Shown here: positions 36,594 through 45,723 of the stretch, in pieces | Layout of the letters: each line of letters starts with the position of its first letter | Position numbering within the stretch: the first letter of the stretch is position 1 | Notes under the pieces: model-generated | Databases searched by the model: none | What the model was told of the DNA's origin: nothing | What the model saw: the letters and a program-made list of their open reading frames with translations, nothing else | From: Candidatus Sodalis pierantonius str. SOPE | Lineage (GTDB): Bacteria > Pseudomonadota > Gammaproteobacteria > Enterobacterales > Enterobacteriaceae | Length of the DNA: 64,000 nt | Direction: 5' to 3' | NCBI RefSeq assembly: GCF_000517405.1 | Contig: NZ_CP006568.1 | Location: 4,278,001 to 4,342,000 of the forward strand | Made by a program: the position numbers and the translations under genes

Positions 36594-38501
36594 TTAAGCG
36601 TTCAACAGTTGGTTCATACGGCGGATGAACTGGTTAGGATCCTCAAGGGTACCGCGCTCGGCCAGTAACGCCTGATCCAGCAGCAGCTCTACCCAATCGC
36701 CAAACGCGCCGTCATCGGCCAGATCGGCGGTGCGTTTTACCAGCGGGTGCTCCGGGTTCAGCTCGAAGATATACTTGATCTCCGGCGCGGCCTGGCCTGC
36801 GGCGGCGAACAGTTTGGCCATTTGCGTCGTCATATCATTGGCGTCAGTGGTGACGACCGCAGGAGTATCGGTCAAGCGATGCGTCAGCCGCACCTCTTTG
36901 ATGCGCTCGCCGAGATAGCTCTTCACGCGCTCAACGAAAGGCTCAAGCGCTTTTTCGGCCTCTTTTTGCTCTTCGTTTTCCTCATCGGCCAGTTTATCCA
37001 GCGAGGGATCGGCTTTGCTGACAGACTGGAAAGCTTTACCATCAAACTCCGTCAGATAGCTCATCATCCATTCATCGATACGATCGGAGAGCAGCAGCAC
37101 TTCGATGCCTTTCTTACGCAGTAGCTCCAGATGCGGACTGCTCTTGGCGGCGGCATAGCTGTCGGCGGTGATATAGTAAATTTTCTCTTGCCCTTCCACC
37201 ATGCGGCCAACGTACTCTTCCAGCGCGACGGTTTGCGCCGGGCTATCGCCGTGAGTCGAGGCGAAACGCAGCAGTTTGGCCACCGCTTCACCGTTGGCGG
37301 GATCCTCGCTCGGCCCTTCTTTCAGCACCAACCCGAACGCTTGCCAGAACGATTGATACTGTTCAGCGTCGTCTTTGGCCAGCTTTTCCAGCATCGACAG
37401 AGTGCGTTTGGTCAGCGTACCTTTTAGATTCTGCGTAATCCGGCTGTCTTGCAAGATTTCCCGCGACACGTTCAGCGGCAGATCGTTGGAATCAATTAAC
37501 CCCTTCACGAAACGCAAATAGTTCGGCATGAATTGTTCGGCATCATCCATGATGAATACGCGCTGCACGTAGAGTTTAAGCCCGTGTTTGTGCTCACGGT
37601 TCCACATATCCCAAGGCGCCTTTGCCGGGATGTAAAGCAGGCTGGTGTATTCCTGTTTCCCTTCGACGCGGTTGTGGCTCCAGCTTAACGGGTCGCTGAA
37701 GTCATGAGACAGATGCTTATAAAATTCTTTATATTCCTCGTCGCTGATATCGGCCTTGTTACGGGTCCACAGCGCCTGCGCTTTATTGATTTTTTCCCAG
37801 GTCACGACCTCTTCGTCGCTGCCTTCTTCGTCACTGCCTTCCTCGTCGCTTTTAGTCCGCGTCTCGATTTCCACCGGCAGCGCGATGTGGTCGGAGTATT
37901 TGCCGATGACGTTTTTAAGGCGCCAGTCGTCGAGGAATTCGTCCTCGCCCTCGCGCAAATGCAGGGTGATCTCCGTCCCACGCTCCGACTTAACGATATC
38001 GGCAATGGTATAATCACCCTCGCCGGCGGATTCCCAAAACACCCCTTCGTCGGCATTCGCGCTGGCGGCCCGGGTGCGTACGGTGACTTTGTCCGCCACG
38101 ATAAACGCCGAATAGAACCCGACGCCGAATTGGCCGATAAGCTGGCTGTCTTTTAGCTGATCGGATCCCATCGATTCAAGGAAAGCCTTGGTGCCGGATT
38201 TGGCAATGGTTCCCAAATTGTCGATCACTTCGTCACGGCGCATGCCGATACCGTTATCGCTGAGCGTGATCGTGCGTTTCTCTTTATCGCAGGACAGACG
38301 AACGCGCAAATCGCCGTCCCCTTCGTATAAATCCGGCTGCGACAGAGCGCGAAAACGCAGTTTATCCGCCGCATCCGATGCGTTGGAAATCAATTCGCGC
38401 AGGAAGATCTCTTTATTGGAATAAAGGGAATGGATCATCAGGTGAAGCAGCTGCTTTACTTCCGATTGGAATCCGCGGGTTTCTTGTCCTTTCATACTCA
38501 T
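36594..38501 (-). CDS. htpG: Hsp90 chaperone HtpG
   Basis: ATP-dependent Hsp90 homologue. 635 residues against 624 in E. coli. GHKL ATPase motifs ELISNASDAADKLRF, LSDNGIGMRRDEVIDNLG and GQFGVGFYSAFIVADKV are present. The start at 38501 has GAGG at good spacing; MKGQETRG two codons later is the alternative. The charged linker after the N-domain holds a 15-nt tandem repeat giving SDEEGSDEEGSDEEV (about 37803-37850), which accounts for most of the extra length. Preceded by a heat-shock promoter. Confidence 0.97.
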   Translation of the reverse strand: MSMKGQETRGFQSEVKQLLHLMIHSLYSNKEIFLRELISNASDAADKLRFRALSQPDLYEGDGDLRVRLSCDKEKRTITLSDNGIGMRRDEVIDNLGTIAKSGTKAFLESMGSDQLKDSQLIGQFGVGFYSAFIVADKVTVRTRAASANADEGVFWESAGEGDYTIADIVKSERGTEITLHLREGEDEFLDDWRLKNVIGKYSDHIALPVEIETRTKSDEEGSDEEGSDEEVVTWEKINKAQALWTRNKADISDEEYKEFYKHLSHDFSDPLSWSHNRVEGKQEYTSLLYIPAKAPWDMWNREHKHGLKLYVQRVFIMDDAEQFMPNYLRFVKGLIDSNDLPLNVSREILQDSRITQNLKGTLTKRTLSMLEKLAKDDAEQYQSFWQAFGLVLKEGPSEDPANGEAVAKLLRFASTHGDSPAQTVALEEYVGRMVEGQEKIYYITADSYAAAKSSPHLELLRKKGIEVLLLSDRIDEWMMSYLTEFDGKAFQSVSKADPSLDKLADEENEEQKEAEKALEPFVERVKSYLGERIKEVRLTHRLTDTPAVVTTDANDMTTQMAKLFAAAGQAAPEIKYIFELNPEHPLVKRTADLADDGAFGDWVELLLDQALLAERGTLEDPNQFIRRMNQLLNA

Positions 38502-38557
38502 GTTTTACCTCAATCCAAATGCGACCAAACAGACGGTTAAAGACGGCAATGATGAAC

Positions 38558-38586
38558 AAATGGGGTTAAGACGAAGGGATTTCAAG
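38558..38586 (-). promoter_or_regulatory. Sigma32 heat-shock promoter of htpG
   Basis: Read on the minus strand: CTTGAAA, 14 bp, CCCCATTT, matching the sigma32 consensus (CTTGAAA, 13-15 bp, CCCCATNT). It ends 57 bp before the htpG start. Confidence 0.9.
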
Positions 38587-38637
38587 CGGTAAGAAAAAAA
38601 AGCGCGCCAACGACCGGCGAACCGGCCTGAGACGAGG

Positions 38638-39204
38638 TTAGAATTTAATCGGGTGGCGACCGGCCAGCGTGGTGCCGTCCACCATTTCAAACTCGCCGCC
38701 AACCGGCACGCCGTAATGCGCGCACAGTTCGGCGATATAATTGGCGGTGGCTTCCCCCTCCACCGTCGGGTTGGTGGCGAGGATCACCTCCTGGATGCGC
38801 TCGCTCTCAAGCCGCTCCTGCAGCCGGCTGAGACCGATATCGTTCGGGCCGATACCGTCAAGGGGCGACAGGTGCCCCATCAGCACGAAATAGCGCCCGG
38901 CGAATTGGCCGGTCTGCTCAATGGCGTGAATATCCGCCGGGCTTTCGACCACGCAGATCTGGCCGGACTGCTGCCGGCGGGGATTCACGCAAATAGTGCA
39001 GATCGCTTGTTCGGTGAAGGTACGGCAATCGGCGCAGTGGCCGATTTCCGACATCGCGCGGGTCAGCGCCTGCGCCAGGCGCATCCCGCCGCTGCGATCG
39101 CGCTGCAACAGGTGGAAAACCATACGCTGCGCCGATTTCGGCCCGACGCCCGGCAGGCAGCGCAAGGCCTCCGTTAATGCCTCCAGTAATGGACTGATTT
39201 GCAT
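38638..39204 (-). CDS. recR: Recombination mediator RecR with two small in-frame deletions
   Basis: RecFOR subunit that helps load RecA at gaps. 188 residues instead of 201. HhH region LRCLPGVGPKSAQRMVFHLL, zinc finger CADCRTFTEQAICTICVNPRR and Toprim start QICVVESPADIHAIEQTG are normal. Two stretches of the C-terminal Toprim part are missing: about 9 residues between ELCAHY and GVPVGGEFEMVDG (E. coli has DVEASRIAH-like sequence there) and 4 between DGTTL and AGRHPIKF. Activity may be reduced. The start overlaps the ybaB stop. Confidence 0.93.
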   Translation of the reverse strand: MQISPLLEALTEALRCLPGVGPKSAQRMVFHLLQRDRSGGMRLAQALTRAMSEIGHCADCRTFTEQAICTICVNPRRQQSGQICVVESPADIHAIEQTGQFAGRYFVLMGHLSPLDGIGPNDIGLSRLQERLESERIQEVILATNPTVEGEATANYIAELCAHYGVPVGGEFEMVDGTTLAGRHPIKF

Positions 39205-39533
39205 CAGAACGGCATTTTAAAACCAGGAGGAAGCTGCATGTCGCTGGAGACGGCGGCCATCTTTTCCTTCTGGGTTTCAGCGACACGGCGGGCGGCGTCG
39301 TTGAACGCTGCGGCGATCAGATCTTCTAGCATGTCTTTATCATCTTCCAGCAGGCTGGGATCGATTTCGACACGGCGGCAATTGTGCGCGCCATTGATGG
39401 TGATCTTGACCAGGCCGGCGCCCGACTCACCGGTCACCTCCAGCTGCGCGATCTCTTCTTGCATGCTCTGCATTTTTTCCTGCATTTGCTGGGCCTGCTT
39501 CATCAGATTGCCCATTCCGCCTTTACCAAACAT
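39204..39533 (-). CDS. ybaB: Nucleoid-associated protein YbaB/EbfC
   Basis: Small dimeric DNA-binding protein. 109 residues, the same as E. coli. Start MFGKGGMGNLMKQAQQMQEK leads a long helix; core GAGLVKITINGAHNCRRVEID. It sits between dnaX and recR, with a stop/start overlap to recR, the conserved dnaX-ybaB-recR operon. Confidence 0.96.
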   Translation of the reverse strand: MFGKGGMGNLMKQAQQMQEKMQSMQEEIAQLEVTGESGAGLVKITINGAHNCRRVEIDPSLLEDDKDMLEDLIAAAFNDAARRVAETQKEKMAAVSSDMQLPPGFKMPF

Positions 39534-39592
39534 AGTCTTCTCTCTCAGTTGCGTCGGGCCGCACTGGCGGCATGCTGCCGCAGCGCGGCGGG

Positions 39593-42001
39593 TTATACGG
39601 GTCGGATACTGTCTTCATCCAACTCGGCGTCAAAAAAGCGCCGCAGCATTTGAATGTGCGAATCGTTCATCATCGCTTCCCGCGCCCGCATCAGTTTCTC
39701 TTCGTAAATCGCCTGGCGCCATTCCAGCGGCGTTTTCATCGCCGAATTATCATCTTCCGTTACGGTTAATTCAACCGGTGCGCCCAAATCGGCGCTGAGC
39801 GCGTCGCGCAGGGCGTTTTGCGCTGTCGCCGAATTCAGATGACGCTGCGAGGCGCGCAGGTGCAGACAGACCTTGCCCGGCGCCAAATCTTCTTTCCAGG
39901 CGTTCAGAGCAAGCTGCTGCACCAGCTTGGGTACCGCCAGCCGATGCACCTGCGCCGCCCAGGGATCGCGTTCCAGAGATTCTTCCGCCAGAGACAAGGC
40001 CAGTTCCGGCGTTTTTTCATGCTCCAGCGCCGTGCGCAGCGCTTTCGGAGTGGTCACCGGCGCCGGCTCAGCTTCAGCCTGCTGGCTGGCACGCCAGCGG
40101 TAAGCCTCCGGTCGCGGCGCTTTCACCGAATCTTCCCGTCCGGCGGCAGGCTGACGCTGCTGGGCACGTTCGCCCACGGTGGTCAGCCGCTCCAGCACGC
40201 TGACGGCCGCTTTCTGGCGCGCCGGCGCCGGTTCAGCCTTTTTTGTTTTTTGGCTCTCCTGACGTCGCAGCAAGGCGGTACGGGCCTGCAAGAGCTGCGC
40301 GGTCGCGTCCGGCAATGGACTATCGCCGCCGGGGGGCGGAGCGGGCGGCTCGACATTTTCCGGCATTACCGCCCCCGGCTGCCATTCAGCCTGCGCCTCA
40401 TCATCATCGAAGCCGCTGGCGGCATACGCCTCCATAAGGCTTTCATCCGCACTGTCAACCGCAGTGGCTTGCCGGGTAGTGGGCGCGCCGCCGCCCGGTA
40501 GAGACGGGGTCTGCCCGCCGGTCAACGTTGGCGCAGAAACGCCAGCGGCCGGTTTATGCCCCGGTGCCGCCTGTCCAGCGACATGGCCGGCATGCGCATT
40601 GTGCGTTGGGCTATCGCTCCCGTCGCCCCCCTGGGCACCTGCCGCCTTGTCAGACGCAGAGAGGCGCCCTTGCCCCCCATGGGGACTGGGCACCCTTTCA
40701 GACGCCGCCAGGGGGGCTATGTCCGGTGCCGCGCCCGGCCGGCCCTTAGCGAGGGGGGGGGCATTAACGCCGGCGCGCGACGTCACGCGATCCGCGGACG
40801 CGGCCCCTGAGGCGACAGCTGCGTCGGCGGCAGGTCCGCCCTGGCCGGCGGCGGAGCTAAATTCAGCTGTTTTTTTTTCCGCGTTGGCCGGTATCACCGC
40901 CTCTTCCACCGCAGCAGGATGAAACGCCAGCGCGCGCAATAGGGTCATTTCAACCCCCATCCTGGGGTCCGGTGCGAAAGGCAGCTCTTTGCGCCCTATA
41001 AGCAAGGTTTGGTAATACAGCTGTAAATCGGCCGGAGGAAGGCGACGGGCCAATTCCCGCAAACGCGGCACGATGCCGGGGTCTTCCTCATCGTTCAGTT
41101 GGTCCGGCAAAAGCTGCCCCATCGCGAGACGGTGTAGCAAAGAGAGCATTTCCAGGAGCAGAGTTTCCCAATCCATACCGCGAGCGGCGCATTGCGCAAG
41201 CTGCGCCATCATCGCGCCGCCGTCGGCGTCGGCCAGCGCTTCGATAAGCACCAGCGGCTGCTCGGTGTTCAACGTGCCGAGCATGAGGCTTACCGCCTCA
41301 GCGCTAACCTCCCCCTGCCCCATGGCGATAGCCTGATCGGCCAGGCTCAGGGCGTCACGCATGCTGCCGTCGGCGGCACGGGCCAGCAGTTGCAGCGCGC
41401 GCGGCGCGGCGGCGATATGCTCCTGCTGCAACACCGTCGATAGCTGACCGCGGATTTGCTCGACGTCGAGCGCTTTTAAATGGAATTGTAAACAGCGGGA
41501 AAGGATGGTCACCGGTAGTTTCTGCGGATCGGTGGTGGCCAGTAAAAATTTGACGTGCGCCGGCGGCTCCTCCAGCGTTTTTAACAGCGCGTTGAAGCTA
41601 TGGCGAGACAGCATATGCACTTCATCGATGAGATACACCTTGAAGCGGCCACGCGCCGGCGCGTACTGGACGTTATCCAGCAGATCGCGGGTATCCTCAA
41701 CTTTGGTCCGCGAGGCGGCGTCGATTTCAATCAGATCGATGAAGCGGCCCTGCTCGATTTCGCGGCAATTATCGCACTGGCCGCAGGGGGTGGCGGTGAT
41801 ACCGGTTTCGCAATTCAGCCCTTTCGCCAGAAGACGGGCGATGGTGGTTTTACCCACGCCGCGGGTGCCGGATAACAAATAGGCATGATGGATCCTGCCC
41901 AATGATAGGCCGTTCGTCAGCGCCGTCAGGACATGCTCCTGACCTACTACATCGGCAAATGTTTGCGGACGCCACTTACGGGCAAGCACCTGATAGCTCA
42001 T
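39593..42001 (-). CDS. dnaX: DNA polymerase III subunits tau/gamma
   Basis: Clamp-loader ATPase. 802 residues, far longer than the 643 of E. coli. Domains I-III (1-360): Walker A GTRGVGKTTIARLL, zinc site CGQCDNC, YLIDEVHMLS, and SRC motif ILSRCLQFHLK. Residues about 365-575 are an enlarged Ala/Pro/Gly-rich linker (for example TGGQTPSLPGGGAPTTRQ) that explains the extra length. The tau-specific C-terminus for DnaB and alpha binding follows (ALEHEKTPELALSLAEESLE to LDEDSIRPV). A programmed frameshift signal lies at codons 587-588. Confidence 0.96.
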   Translation of the reverse strand: MSYQVLARKWRPQTFADVVGQEHVLTALTNGLSLGRIHHAYLLSGTRGVGKTTIARLLAKGLNCETGITATPCGQCDNCREIEQGRFIDLIEIDAASRTKVEDTRDLLDNVQYAPARGRFKVYLIDEVHMLSRHSFNALLKTLEEPPAHVKFLLATTDPQKLPVTILSRCLQFHLKALDVEQIRGQLSTVLQQEHIAAAPRALQLLARAADGSMRDALSLADQAIAMGQGEVSAEAVSLMLGTLNTEQPLVLIEALADADGGAMMAQLAQCAARGMDWETLLLEMLSLLHRLAMGQLLPDQLNDEEDPGIVPRLRELARRLPPADLQLYYQTLLIGRKELPFAPDPRMGVEMTLLRALAFHPAAVEEAVIPANAEKKTAEFSSAAGQGGPAADAAVASGAASADRVTSRAGVNAPPLAKGRPGAAPDIAPLAASERVPSPHGGQGRLSASDKAAGAQGGDGSDSPTHNAHAGHVAGQAAPGHKPAAGVSAPTLTGGQTPSLPGGGAPTTRQATAVDSADESLMEAYAASGFDDDEAQAEWQPGAVMPENVEPPAPPPGGDSPLPDATAQLLQARTALLRRQESQKTKKAEPAPARQKAAVSVLERLTTVGERAQQRQPAAGREDSVKAPRPEAYRWRASQQAEAEPAPVTTPKALRTALEHEKTPELALSLAEESLERDPWAAQVHRLAVPKLVQQLALNAWKEDLAPGKVCLHLRASQRHLNSATAQNALRDALSADLGAPVELTVTEDDNSAMKTPLEWRQAIYEEKLMRAREAMMNDSHIQMLRRFFDAELDEDSIRPV
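40238..40244 (-). promoter_or_regulatory. Programmed -1 frameshift site in dnaX
   Basis: On the minus strand the mRNA reads ACA AAA AAG GCT GAA in the tau frame. The slippery heptamer A AAA AAG is the same as in E. coli. Slipping back one base gives GGC TGA, so gamma would end one residue later at about 589 residues. An internal Shine-Dalgarno-like AGGAGAG lies about 10 nt upstream and GC-rich inverted sequence (CCGGCGCCGG) follows a few bases downstream, the same three-part arrangement as in E. coli. Confidence 0.88.
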
Positions 42002-42075
42002 GAGTCGCGATTTACGTCGGAGGAACAGAGTGCCATGCTAACACAGCCTCACACCGCAGCGCGAGGCTGTTGTCA

Positions 42076-42627
42076 TCAGTGGCCGGGGAAGAGCACCAGA
42101 CTGTAACTCGTTACGCCGATACCGTTGAGAAGCGTTTCACCGCCGAGGTCGACCAGATTGATAACGAAGGCCGCATCCTGCACATCGCCGCCGAGCCGCC
42201 GGATAAGCTTAACCGTGGCGCCGATGGTCCCGCCGGTGGCGAGCAGATCGTCCACCACCAGCACTTTATCGCCGGGGACGATGGCGTCTTTATGGATTTC
42301 CAGGCTGTCGGTACCGTATTCCAGCACGTAGTTTTCGCTAATGGTTTCACGCGGCAGCTTGCCGGGTTTGCGCACCGGCACGAACCCCAGCCCCAACGCC
42401 AGCGCGACCGGCGCGCCGAACAAAAATCCGCGCGCTTCGGTGCCGACGATTTTGGTCAGCCCTGCATCGCGATAACGATCGGCCAGCAAGGCGATGCTGG
42501 CGGCATAGGCATGCGGATCTTCAAGCAGACTGGTGACATCGCGAAACAAAATACCGGGTTTCGGATAGTCTGGAACCGATTTTATGCTTTGCTTGATTAA
42601 TGCTAATTGTTGTTCCGTAGCGGTCAT
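42076..42627 (-). CDS. apt: Adenine phosphoribosyltransferase
   Basis: Salvages adenine to AMP using PRPP. 183 residues from MTATEQQLALIKQSIKSV, as in E. coli; in-frame ATGs further upstream (to 42714) would add unrelated sequence. Key motifs: DYPKPGILFRDVTSLLEDP, GTEARGFLFGAPVALALG, and the PRPP loop VLVVDDLLATGGTIGATVKL. Intact. Confidence 0.96.
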   Translation of the reverse strand: MTATEQQLALIKQSIKSVPDYPKPGILFRDVTSLLEDPHAYAASIALLADRYRDAGLTKIVGTEARGFLFGAPVALALGLGFVPVRKPGKLPRETISENYVLEYGTDSLEIHKDAIVPGDKVLVVDDLLATGGTIGATVKLIRRLGGDVQDAAFVINLVDLGGETLLNGIGVTSYSLVLFPGH

Positions 42628-42886
42628 AGTGGGTATGCCTGGAAAGCCTTTATTCATCATTAACGCGGTTCTTGTCATGGCTAAATAAGACTGACCGCGC
42701 ACGAAAGCGCCCAAATCTATGCAAACTGCCGCGAAAATGCAACCTCCGGCAAACGCAGAGAAGGCAAATATTGACGTGGCGCAAGCTGCACCAGCCGCCC
42801 CCGCGCGTTAATGCTGTGCATCGCAGAAAACGACGGGGTATTATCATAAAAGTCGACCCCGATGTCATTCATTACAGGTAAATGGC

Positions 42887-43417
42887 GTGCACGCATCTCA
42901 ACTGATTACCGTTCTTGGCGCCCGTCTAAACGATTTAGCCGTACGCATCGAAGCCCAGGGACACCCTGTTGTGAAGCAATCCCGTTTCGATCATCTGCTC
43001 TTTAGCACCCGCGGCAACCGCCTGGGCGATTATTTGTCCGAGAGCCGCGCAACGCTTGCGTATTTGACCAGCGCGGTGAAACAGGGCCGTACCGAACGCG
43101 TGGCCTGGCTGGCCCAGCGGCTAACCGATCAAATGTTGGCGCTCTCCCGCGAACTGGCCACGCAAAATCTGCACCAGGCGGCCCCCGCCGCCGCGCCGGA
43201 GGATATTTACGCCCGCCTGGCCGAGCATCAGGACTATGAGCGGCGGCTGCTGTCGATGATCCGCGATCGCGATAGCCTGCTCGCCGCCGCGGACGATCTG
43301 GCCTGCGCGCGGCAGTTGCAGCAGGAAATCGCCGCGCTGGAAGGCCGTCTACAGCGTTGCCGGCAGGCGCTGACCCGTCTCGAATACCAGATAGAGCGGC
43401 GCGAGCGGGGCGAATAA
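42887..43417 (+). CDS. priC: Primosomal replication protein N'' (PriC)
   Basis: Replication-restart factor that recognises abandoned forks. 176 residues with a GTG start at 42887; no ATG fits. The helical protein with HPVVKQSRFDHLLFSTRGNR near the N-terminus and QDYERRLLSMIRDRDSLLA to RLEYQIERRERGE at the end follows the family pattern. Position between apt and ybaM is conserved. ybaN, present in E. coli, is missing. Confidence 0.85.
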   Translation: MHASQLITVLGARLNDLAVRIEAQGHPVVKQSRFDHLLFSTRGNRLGDYLSESRATLAYLTSAVKQGRTERVAWLAQRLTDQMLALSRELATQNLHQAAPAAAPEDIYARLAEHQDYERRLLSMIRDRDSLLAAADDLACARQLQQEIAALEGRLQRCRQALTRLEYQIERRERGE

Positions 43418-43525
43418 GAAAAAAAATTCGCCCGGCGACACAAATGGATTACCTGCTCATCTTTTAGAGTGTAAATAATATTCTCTATACTTGAGTTTAC
43501 AGCCTGAGTTGAGCAGGAGCGCGAG

Positions 43526-43675
43526 GTGACCCTCGAAGACGAATCCCCCGAAATCAAACTGGCGGTCGATTTGATTATGCTGCTTGAAAAGAACGAACTG
43601 GCACCAGAGCTGGTGCTGGCGGCGCTGGAGATTGTCAAAAATGATTATTTGCGCAAAGCGGATACGGTGGAATAA
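43526..43675 (+). CDS. ybaM: YbaM, small conserved protein
   Basis: A 49-codon gene with a GTG start at 43526, preceded by CAGGAG. The product begins MTLEDESPEIKLAVDLIMLL and ends with IVKNDYLRKADTVE, matching E. coli YbaM (53 residues, KLAVDLIVLLEEN...ALDIVKRDY). Function unknown. Sits after priC as in E. coli. Confidence 0.85.
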   Translation: MTLEDESPEIKLAVDLIMLLEKNELAPELVLAALEIVKNDYLRKADTVE

Positions 43676-43704
43676 ACGTTGATCGTCTTTGCGTGGGCAC
43701 GCCG

Positions 43705-44364
43705 TCAGACGGTTTGGGGGGCGTCGTGTTGCTCGCAGCGCAACATCGGGCTCATGCGCAACATGTCGATCAGCGCGAAAACCAGAGTGCGCGAGTCGGC
43801 CTGCAAATCAAAGCTCCCGGGAATGAACAACCAATTTTCCATGAGGCCAGACATAGAGGCGCGCAACATGATCGCCGCACGGCGGTAGTGCAGGGTCGCG
43901 GGCAGTTGCCGTTGCACGATGCAGCGACCGAGCGTGGCCTCAAGCCGGCCGTAACATTCGTCGAAAAGCTGCGAACGCACTTCTTGATACAGCGCCATTT
44001 TACCCACAAACTCGCATTTATGAAACACGATTTCCATAAGCTCGCGCCACTGGCGATTGGATACGGTAGCGTCAAGAATGTAAATCATTGTCTCGGTTAA
44101 CACATAAAGTGGATTGTCTGGATATTTTGTCTGATACTCTGTTTCAAAATCTCGGACCTTACTGTCAGCCGTGTGAAGTATTTCATTAAATAACTCGGCT
44201 TTATTTTTGAAGTGCCAATAAATCGCGCCGCGCGTCACCCCGGCCAATGCCGAGATATCATTGAGCGAGGTGGCGGATACCCCTCTCTCGGAGAAAGCCT
44301 TAATTGCGGCGTCCAGTATATGCTGGCGGGTTTCCTGAGCCTGTCGTTTGGTTTTTCGTGCCAT
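43705..44364 (-). CDS. acrR: TetR-family repressor AcrR
   Basis: Local repressor of acrAB. 219 residues against 215. The N-terminal HTH (residues 10-56, ETRQHILDAAIKAFSERGVS and GVTRGAIYWHFKNKAELF) is closely conserved; the C-terminal ligand domain keeps MEIVFHKCEFVGKMA and MSGLMENWLFIPGSFDLQ. Divergent from acrA with the operator between. Intact. Confidence 0.95.
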   Translation of the reverse strand: MARKTKRQAQETRQHILDAAIKAFSERGVSATSLNDISALAGVTRGAIYWHFKNKAELFNEILHTADSKVRDFETEYQTKYPDNPLYVLTETMIYILDATVSNRQWRELMEIVFHKCEFVGKMALYQEVRSQLFDECYGRLEATLGRCIVQRQLPATLHYRRAAIMLRASMSGLMENWLFIPGSFDLQADSRTLVFALIDMLRMSPMLRCEQHDAPQTV

Positions 44365-44392
44365 AGTGCCGTTTTGAAGTGGTCTTTGGATT

Positions 44393-44416
44393 TACATACA
44401 TTCAAAAATGTATGTA
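44393..44416. promoter_or_regulatory. AcrR operator between acrR and acrA
   Basis: Palindrome TACATACATT-CAAA-AATGTATGTA (24 bp), nearly identical to the E. coli AcrR box TACATACATT-TGTG-AATGTATGTA, differing only in the four central bases. It lies 28 bp before the acrR start and would control both divergent promoters. Confidence 0.9.
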
Positions 44417-44508
44417 ACATAGCATAATGAAAAATGTCGCGCAGCACTGTCTTTGGGGCTTGTGATCACTTGATCAATTTTTTCAAATCGGAATCTTGGG
44501 GTTTATCT

Positions 44509-45705
44509 ATGAACAAAAACAGAGGGCTATTGCCTCTGGCGGCCGTTCTGATGCTTTCCGGCAGTTTTATTCTCGCAGGCTGTGATAATAAAGAAGCCGC
44601 GCAGGCAGGCAATCAGCAGCAGGCTCCCGAAGTGGGCGTTGTGACGCTAAAAAAACAAGCGCTTAATGTCACCATCGACTTACCGGGCCGCACCGCCGCT
44701 TTCCGGGTCGCGGAAGTCCGTCCACAGGTCTATGGCATTATCCTGAAACGTAATTTCGTCGAAGGGAGCGATGTCACGGCAGGCGTCTCTTTGTATCAAA
44801 TTGATCCGGCCACCTATCAGGCCGCCTATAACAGCGCCAAGGGCGATTTGGCGCAGGCGCAGGCGAATGCCGGCATCGCGAGGGTGACGGTAAACCGCTA
44901 TAAGAAACTGCTCTCCACCAGCTATGTCAGCCGCCAAGACTATGATCAGGCGGTTGCGACGCTGGCGCAAAACGATGCGGCCGAGCAAGCGGCGCAGGCG
45001 GCGCTGGAAACCGCCCGCATCAATCTGGCCTACACCCGCGTCACTTCCCCGATAAGCGGCCGCATCGGCAAGTCCGCCTTTACCGAAGGCGCCTTGGTCA
45101 CCAGCGCGCAAACGACCGCGATGGCGACCGTTCAGCAGTTGGACCCGATGTATGTCGATGTTACCCAGTCGAGCAATGACTTCATGCGTCTGCGTCAAGA
45201 GCTGGAAAACGGCACGTTGAAACAGCATGACGGTAAAGCGACGGTGCGCCTGCTGATGGAAAACGGCGGCGAATATGCACAGACGGGTACGTTGGAATTC
45301 TCCGATGTCACGGTGGATGAAACCACCGGCTCCATTACGCTGCGCGCTATTTTTCCGAATCCGCAGCATACGCTACTGCCGGGTATGTTTGTGCGCGCCA
45401 AATTGGACCAGGGTATCAATGAAAACGCTTTACTCGTGCCTCAACAGGGCGTCACCCACACGCCCCGTGGCGAGGCGAGCGCCATGGTGGTCGGGAGCGA
45501 CAATAAAGTCGCGATCCGTCAGATCACGGCACCGCAGGCCATCGGCGATAAATGGTTAGTCACCGCCGGATTACAAGAAGGCGACAAGGTCATCGTCGCC
45601 GGCGTGCAAAAGGTGAAACCCGGCATGCAGGTCACCCCGAAAGAAGTGACCGACCAGGAAAAACAACCGGAACAACCGCAGCCTGACACCGCCAGTAAGT
45701 CTTAA
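44509..45705 (+). CDS. acrA: RND efflux periplasmic adaptor AcrA
   Basis: Membrane-fusion lipoprotein bridging AcrB and TolC. 398 residues. The start at 44509 (MNKNRGLLPLAAVLMLSGSF) gives a lipoprotein signal ending ILAGC, acylated at the Cys. Lipoyl half-motifs GRTAAFRVAEVRPQVYG and INLAYTRVTSPISGRIG surround the coiled hairpin. Intact, 18 bp before acrB. Confidence 0.97.
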   Translation: MNKNRGLLPLAAVLMLSGSFILAGCDNKEAAQAGNQQQAPEVGVVTLKKQALNVTIDLPGRTAAFRVAEVRPQVYGIILKRNFVEGSDVTAGVSLYQIDPATYQAAYNSAKGDLAQAQANAGIARVTVNRYKKLLSTSYVSRQDYDQAVATLAQNDAAEQAAQAALETARINLAYTRVTSPISGRIGKSAFTEGALVTSAQTTAMATVQQLDPMYVDVTQSSNDFMRLRQELENGTLKQHDGKATVRLLMENGGEYAQTGTLEFSDVTVDETTGSITLRAIFPNPQHTLLPGMFVRAKLDQGINENALLVPQQGVTHTPRGEASAMVVGSDNKVAIRQITAPQAIGDKWLVTAGLQEGDKVIVAGVQKVKPGMQVTPKEVTDQEKQPEQPQPDTASKS

Positions 45706-45723
45706 CAGGAACGGGTAACCCTT

